Part shown: in pieces, positions 48,979-64,000 of the stretch
Numbering within the stretch: position 1 is the first letter of the stretch
Layout: every line of letters starts with the position of its first letter
NCBI GenBank assembly: GCA_963693365.1
Contig: CAVNZM010000005.1
Location: 5,890,001 to 5,954,000, forward strand
Reading direction: 5' to 3'
Length of the DNA: 64,000 nucleotides
From: Amoebidium appalachense
Lineage: Eukaryota > Ichthyosporea
Translations under genes and position numbers: made by a program
Notes under the pieces: generated by a model
The model's database searches: none
What the model was told of the DNA's origin: nothing
The model's input: only the letters and a program-made list of their open reading frames with translations

Positions 48979-50539
48979 GGGGGGGGGGGAGGGTTGTGGG
49001 TTATGTGTGTGTGTGTGTGTGTGTGCGTGTGTGTGGTTCTGTAAAAACCTTTATGGTATTTGTGACGGCCTTTGTTTTTGTTTGCGCACAGTGATGTCAT
49101 GAAAATGGAAGTAGGGTATAAAAAAACCGTGTACATAACATATGACGTCATCATCCTGGTAGAGCCATGCGTTTGAATTAGCGCATTAATTACTTGTTGC
49201 TACTTTTTTAGTGCTGTTTTTCTTATGGTTAAAGATACTGGCAGATACTAACTTTTTTTAGTGTTTTTCTTATGGTTAAAGATTTGGCAGACTCTCCGAG
49301 TTAAATCTATCGCCTACACCAATATCAAGTTATTGCACACAGTGGATACAGAGGACTTAAGTAGTTCAGTAACTTACGTGATAGACAACGTAACTAGTAG
49401 ATGCGTTTTTGACAGGTCGCAGCAATTGATTTTAATTGCAACCAGTAGTAATCTAACGTTAATTCAAATAAAGAAAAATATAAACTCACACGAACTTCCA
49501 TGTATCCATACCTCTTTATCTCGATTCTGTACCTACTGAGTGCCCCAACGGTGTTTGTATGAGCTCAGCAGCCATATGATTGAAACTATACTTATCACAT
49601 TAAAAATTGGCACATAAACTCTTACACTTCATTGGCCTATCACGTTAAAATTGGCAAAAGTTACGCTTCATTGGCCTATCACATTATAATTGGCATATAA
49701 ACTCCCTCACTTCATGGTTCACTATACACTTCCCAAAGTGCTGACGTAACCCCGCTCCCCCCCTTGGGGACGTTTATTTGTCCATAGTCTATACCATGCT
49801 CAAACCGTGATCATCCCCCCCCCCCCCCACCACCACCACCACCACCACCCTCCACCCTCCACCCATCCAAAGCCCAAATCCTCACCACCACCGCCACCAA
49901 AAAAGAAGAGACAGTCCACTTACGGGCTTTAGAACAGAAGAAAGCTATCGATTCGGGGTTTTTTTTCTTTTTTTTTTTTTTTTTTGGCTTTGTTTTTCCC
50001 CTTTCTTTCTTTCTTTTTTTTTTTTTTTTTTTTTTTGGGGGGGGGGGGGGGGGGTTCCCCGGGGATCCGATCGGGGGTGTGGGGTGGGGGGTGGGGGGGG
50101 GGGGGCTGGGGTGGATTGGCTGAAGAAGCGAGAAGCTTGCATGAATGCTTGTTTGGGGGAGCGGTGTGTTTGTGTGTGTGTGTGGGGGGGGGGGGGGGGG
50201 GGGGGGAGGGGGAGGGGAGGGGGGGGGGGGAGGGGGGGAGGGGGGGGGGGGGGGGGGGGGGGAGGCACGGGAGATGTATTTTACGGTTCTTCGTCCCCAG
50301 AGAGCCCCTTGCGCATGCCATGTTAAGCGGATGGAACCAATATTGTAAGCGGTAATGGAGTGAACTCTCACTCACGTTTCGATTAGCAATTTAAGTTGAA
50401 CTCTTATAATAGCCAGCCGGGAGTGGTGATTCCCCACGTTCAATACACAAAATACCTCCCCCCCCCCCCCCCCCTCCCCCCCCCCCCCTTACCCCAAGAA
50501 AATTTTTTTTGATACGGCATGCCGATTTTGTGACCGAAT

Positions 50540-50622
<83 letters not shown>

Positions 50623-51029
50623 TGTGTGTGTGTGCACGTGTGTGCTTGTAGCTGCTTGTGTGCGAAGGTATGCGTGTGCGCATGTGCATGAGTGCGTGAT
50701 TGCACGCGCACGCTCGTGTGTGTGTGAGTGTGTGTTTGTGTGCCACTGTTCGTGTTTTCTTTTGGTTTATGAAGTTTCAGAGTGCTTTATAGATCTACTC
50801 GTCAAGATTCGTCACCTCTCCCTGTACACCATGTTACCTACATAGTCAATACCCTAGAGCAGAATTGTTTTGTTGATGCCATTGAACGACAGCGGAATAG
50901 CAGAATTATGCTGCAAAAGCAACAAAAGTTATCCAGGTTGCCAAAAGCAGGGTTATTCTGCGACCAGCAGGAGTATTGCAGTATATATTCTGTCACTATA
51001 ATAATTAAGTGTGAATAATACGTACGTGA

Positions 51030-51085
<56 letters not shown>

Positions 51086-51670
51086 CGCGCCCGTGCGTGC
51101 ACGCGCATGCATGTCCTATGTGTGCCATGATAATCGACACTTTTCCACGCGTCTAACATGTGTTTGAGCAGGTATGGGACCTCTACGTGTGTGCGCAACG
51201 AAGCGCGCGCGACGAATAAGTCTACAATGTGCTCAGGTGCTGATGTTTATTCATTAGTTTATTTCTTTAAACTACAACAGTCGTGGAATTACTGGTGGCT
51301 TTGCCTAGTGATGTTACATTAAAGATGGGCGCAGCCCAATATGTTAATCGGAAGGGGACTTCACTCATTCGAAGCAATAATTACTTATTCTACGGGATCA
51401 GAGTAGTAACTAGTAGATACCTTACTCCGTTCATTCATCTAAGCATGAATATTATATTTCTATAGTATATAGTTATCTCTAGTTATTATCATCACGTTTG
51501 CACCGGGATCAGCCCGTGAAAACCTATTTTCCTATAGTATTACATGATTTTACGTTCACTTCCTACTCAACAATTAACTAGTTTCGATTTGATCAATTAA
51601 TAAGTCATACTTTGATGAAATACCGTTCTGTCGCGTAGCACTCTTCAAATACAAAAAACGGCCGGAGTGG
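48930..51670. other. Spacer with G runs, (GT)n and AT-richer segments
   Basis: A G-rich block at 48944-48990, C run 49814-49829, T-to-G junction at 50037, G/GA block 50184-50262, (GT)n at 50540-50632 and 51034-51077. The segment 49150-49800 contains a repeated CATTGGCCTATCACATTAWAATTGGCA-like unit (about 49600, 49632 and 49671), a short direct repeat. No gene is recognised. Confidence 0.5.
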
Positions 51671-52057
51671 TTAGAAGACCTCTTCACTTAGAGTCTCGCA
51701 GTTTTCATTGACGGAAGAAAACGGCCTGTCGCGACAAATCTTTGAACTCTTGGGCGTGCTGAGGTTTGATTTTGTAATGGGTTGGTAGTCAAACGTGTCA
51801 CCAAAGCTCATTTTCAGAGACGGGGATTGGAGGTCTATAGCTGACACATTCCCTCCCTCAACAACGGAAATCTCCAGAGTGCCTTCGAGGTCAAGCGAAC
51901 AGGAGGAGAGGGCAGCGAGAATTGTCATGTCCTGCTGGCTGAGGGACATGTATGCCTTCACATAGCGGTGGAGCCATTTCGTTTTCTTCTGGCGGCTGTC
52001 TGCGAGAAATTTAGCCGCCGTGTGCCTGCGAAAAAACTTCAGTTGGAAGGACGCCAT
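51671..52057 (-). CDS. Hypothetical protein, 128 aa
   Basis: A single uninterrupted frame from an ATG at 52057 to a stop at 51671. It begins MASFQLKFFRRHTAAKF, has a Lys/Arg-rich first third and a Ser/Thr-rich C-terminal half, no membrane segment and no signal peptide. The frame is also open upstream (to 52219) with less protein-like composition, so the inner ATG was chosen. I recognise no family. It lies in sequence free of simple repeats, which makes an open frame of this size somewhat meaningful. It could be a single-exon gene, the last exon of a longer one, or chance. Confidence 0.5.
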   Translation of the reverse strand: MASFQLKFFRRHTAAKFLADSRQKKTKWLHRYVKAYMSLSQQDMTILAALSSCSLDLEGTLEISVVEGGNVSAIDLQSPSLKMSFGDTFDYQPITKSNLSTPKSSKICRDRPFSSVNENCETLSEEVF

Positions 52058-53193
52058 CTTTGTTTTCTTCGCTTGTTGTGATGAACAGCTTATTGTTTTT
52101 TCGGTTTTGGTTTCTTGTTTGTGCAACGGGTTTGTTTGTTTATCATGTTCTTTTTCACAAAACAGTGCAGTCTGTCTGTGTGCACTTCGGTGTCCAAAGT
52201 GTGATGGAGTGATGGTCAATCAGAAGTGTGGCCATCCGGGTATTGCGTGGGTATATATAGTGCCGCACATTCCAATCTAATAAAACAGCTCTCCTGGATC
52301 CATGATCAACTACCAATAGAATCTTATGCTCAAACATTCCACCCATGTGCACCCATTGTCAAATCAGGAAAAACCCCAACAGGAAAGAGCAATTGCTTAT
52401 CACTTATCTATTTAGATAGATATAGTACAAAATTAACATGCACGTTGGTGGCTGTCCCAACCCTGCCAGTGACCGTTATATTTCGAAGCAATGTCGATCG
52501 ATGCGCATCATCAAGTTATTGACGCATGATCTTGATATCCATCCAATCAAATCAGTTTAGCAGAGGCTATTAGTGAAATAGCGGCACATGCCTGAGTGAT
52601 TTGTAGTAGGCCCTCTCTACACATATTTGCCTAGGGTGATTCCCATTATTATAACTCTAAGCGCCTGCGCCTCGTGACAAGACTCTTATCAGCGCGCACC
52701 AGGCTGCCAGGGAGTGAATCACATCAAGGTTGTCTATTAGGAATTACAGATCTTGAGTCGATTTTGCTTTTCAATCTGATCTGCGAAGCTTTATTGACAA
52801 GAATGTCACGTTGGGCAGCCGCAGAAACCGGTTTGGTGATTGGCTACACCATCACACTGGTATGAAACCATATGCCTGGGCGTCAGGGCTCGAAACAATT
52901 GCTGAGGTGCGGCTGTTCGGCCAACCGTTGAACAATGTACATGCAAAGCAATATTACCCCGCTCTTCGAATTTAGCCAATTTCATTTGCTGGACTTAGAT
53001 ACAAAATAAAGGTAAATTCATAACGTCAGACTTCTTCATCCTTGAGAAACCTTTTTTGAAAACATGCCGTTTAATCAAATCTGTGCATGCAAACCGGGTT
53101 GCCGCGACACCGGCGACGCGGGCCTCGAAGACTTCAAGAGTCGAGGCTGAGCCTCCGAGGCTCCGGCCCTCCGAGTCCCCCCTAGCCCCCCCC

Positions 53194-53233
<40 letters not shown>

Positions 53234-54329
53234 GATCACCATCAATAAAGTCAAACTTTGTGCAAGCCTACGCCCCCCGGCCCCCCCCCCCCCCCCCCCC
53301 CGGGGCATCCCTTCATTGTCCTCTCTTCTTCCCCTCCCGCCCTCTCCCCCGGATCCCACTCCCTCTCCCTCTCCCTCTCCCGTGTCCGCCCGCCCTACAA
53401 TAGGGCGTCGACGTCACGGTACGGGCTGACTGGGCCGGTGGCACCGGCCGCCGCTGGCACAGATCATGGCATGCAGCTTGCAGCGGCGAGCTGAGCTCAC
53501 ACTTCGTCGTCCTCGTGCATTCGGGGTTTGGAACCCTGAAAGGAATGCGCTTGGGCATCTTGCTACGTGCGCATTATTGCGCAGCGCACGTGAGTGTTTC
53601 CTGGTAGAATCCCAAGAAATACACTTTCTTATGATACTTTAACACAGTTATAATATGCACATTGTGCCTCACTGTGCCTCTAATAATTCATCCCAACCTT
53701 TTTTTCACGCGTTTATTGTGGTCTTGGCAACTTTAGTTTACGCCTATGCTTGGCTGAACTAGGTGTGCTTTGATTGGAGATGTGATGTGTACATGATGCG
53801 TATGACGTGAGCTCGAGTGACACACTGACTCACTGAAACGGATTTTGTATATTAGGGAAAGATATTCTTTATGTTGCGAAGGTGTTTTTTTTGTAATTGT
53901 AGTTTTTCGTTCTTAAAATAGGCGTGCAAAAGGTGCTCTAACTGCTCTTCCATGGCTATGGCTGTATGGTGATGGCTATAATGGCAGTGCAGTGGCACCA
54001 TGCAACGCATAGCCAATCACATACAATGTTTCGGGCGCAGGAATTCCAGTCTGGAATAGTGCCGGAACTAAAATTGATTGGATGTTTTTTTAACCAAAGT
54101 CTGACTCTGGTTTCCTACTGTTTACATTCCAAGGATAAAATCTGTTTTCGAATGATGAACTGCACTCGGGAGTCGGGCCAACTTAACAGATCACTCACAG
54201 TCAGACTTCATCTCCATATCAGGCTGCGATGGGTTCCTAACTAAAAAGGCGTTACAAAAGGTGCCCATAAGCCTCTACATACATCACGCCGTGTTAAATG
54301 ATAACATGCTGTGTGCTGTCTAATATTAG
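52058..54329. other. Spacer, mostly normal complexity, one C-run pair
   Basis: C runs at 53197-53231 and 53280-53301. Several short frames exist, including a minus frame starting at 53558 in good start context, but nothing is recognised. Confidence 0.4.
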
Positions 54330-54584
54330 CCGTTCGTCTACATGTACAAAACGACCGGGTCCGAAGCCGAAAAGCATGCAGGTCACGTCGATACCATCAC
54401 GCTTGAATCATGCCACTGTACTGTTTATCGTGGGCGCATACCCAGCCACTACTACGTGCGTTTCAACAAGTTGTCAACACAACTTCTGTAAGTTCGTCAG
54501 TAAACCCTCAGTAACTTACACCACCATGCCAGGATCAAGACGAGACTTGCAAAAGCTGAAGGTTGCCTGGCGTATCTGCCACAA
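54330..54584 (+). CDS. Two possible exons of an unrecognised gene
   Basis: After a TAATATTAG acceptor, 54330-54487 is open for 52 codons (starts PFVYMYKTTGSEAEKHAGHV) and ends at a strong GTAAGT donor. The next segment, 54533-54584, follows a CCAG acceptor, joins in phase (IKTRLAKAEGCLAYLPQ) and ends at a GTGTAC donor. Further in-phase continuation is possible downstream (near 54627 and 54749) but weaker. No family is recognised and the start and end are unknown. A longer ORF in another frame (54298-54669) overlaps and could be the real one, or neither is real. Confidence 0.3.
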
Positions 54585-54949
54585 GTGTACATGTATATAC
54601 TATATAATATGCACGTGCGCACGGCCTTTCATTATTATCGTGCACCTGAATAACTACTGTGATGGGTGAAGATCAACAGTTGACATGGCTCCGCATAAGC
54701 CGGCCCTTTACCCTAGTGTAATTATATAGCTACATTTTTGATGAAAGGAGCGAAAAAATGTGGGAGGCATGTACTTGGAGATTCTGCGAGGCTCTGATGC
54801 CAGTGCACAACATGATGATGACGCACCGTGGCCGTGCATGGGCATAGCTTTATTTTTGGGCATCCACACGACATATGTAGTAATGATAAATGTAATGATC
54901 TACATACTATGATGAACAAACCCGATTCTAGATCTGTGACTCTCTCCCT

Positions 54950-63767
<8,818 letters not shown>

Positions 63768-64000
63768 CTACATTTGATTGGGCGGATCAGCATTGATTAG
63801 CCCAATTTGGCTATCTGAACGGTAAATGGATTTGAAAGAATTTAGAGGGGCATGTGAATGAAGGGAGAGGTGTTTTTTTTTTTGGTGAGCGGGGGGAGAA
63901 AGGGAGGGATTCTTGGCAAAATCCAAGGAAAACAAGAACCTCACCTCCAAACCACACACGCACAATGCATGCGCGCACGCTCACACACACACAATCACGC
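63768..64000. other. Window edge inside MEIOB intron
   Basis: This is upstream intron sequence of the MEIOB gene, ending in CA-rich DNA. No further exon is visible before the window ends. Confidence 0.6.

Overview
This is a nuclear genome window from a eukaryote. Its genes are split by GT-AG introns of about 0.1-1.1 kb, and most non-coding space is simple sequence: (GT/CA)n, (CT/GA)n and very long G, C, T and A homopolymers. The gene set (a one-domain MgtE Mg2+ channel, a BT1/folate-biopterin-type transporter, a mitochondrial EF-G and the meiotic OB-fold protein MEIOB) suggests a microbial eukaryote such as an alga, oomycete-like stramenopile or other protist. I cannot place the species. Exons were found by reading conserved protein segments and requiring GT/AG borders with matching codon phase. 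In many exons the longest open frame is not the coding one.

Layout. 1-4.1 kb: no recognisable gene; a probable non-autonomous DNA transposon (1313-2453), a hairpin and a homopolymer block. 4.1-10.1 kb, minus: complete 7-exon MgtE-like magnesium channel gene (292 aa). 10.1-21.3 kb: repeats, hairpins, a GA array, a G-run-bearing tandem repeat and GT arrays; only scraps of possible coding sequence. 21.3-36.5 kb, plus: complete 22-exon mitochondrial elongation factor G (740 aa from the chosen start). 36.5-39.4 kb: no recognisable gene. 39.4-41.3 kb, minus: intron-less, broken BT1-family transporter. 43.5-44.6 kb: region bounded by an 18-bp inverted repeat and holding a (TC)n array. 45.4-48.9 kb, plus: broken M20 amidohydrolase. 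51.7-52.1 kb, minus: unrecognised 128-aa ORF. 54.3-54.6 kb, plus: two possible exons of an unrecognised gene. 54.9-57.1 kb: pyrimidine-rich block containing a ~700-bp duplication. 58.4-63.8 kb, minus: C-terminal part of a MEIOB-like meiotic gene whose 5' exons lie beyond the window.

The genes share no evident pathway: mitochondrial translation, Mg2+ transport, and meiotic recombination. The main contrast is that about 3.7 kb of EF-G, MgtE and MEIOB coding sequence has no frame break, whereas the two genes between 39 and 49 kb each carry several independent lesions. I found no CRISPR array, operon-like defence locus, tRNA or rRNA gene. Beyond the repeat and intron architecture listed in the findings I see no clear evidence of a new biological system.
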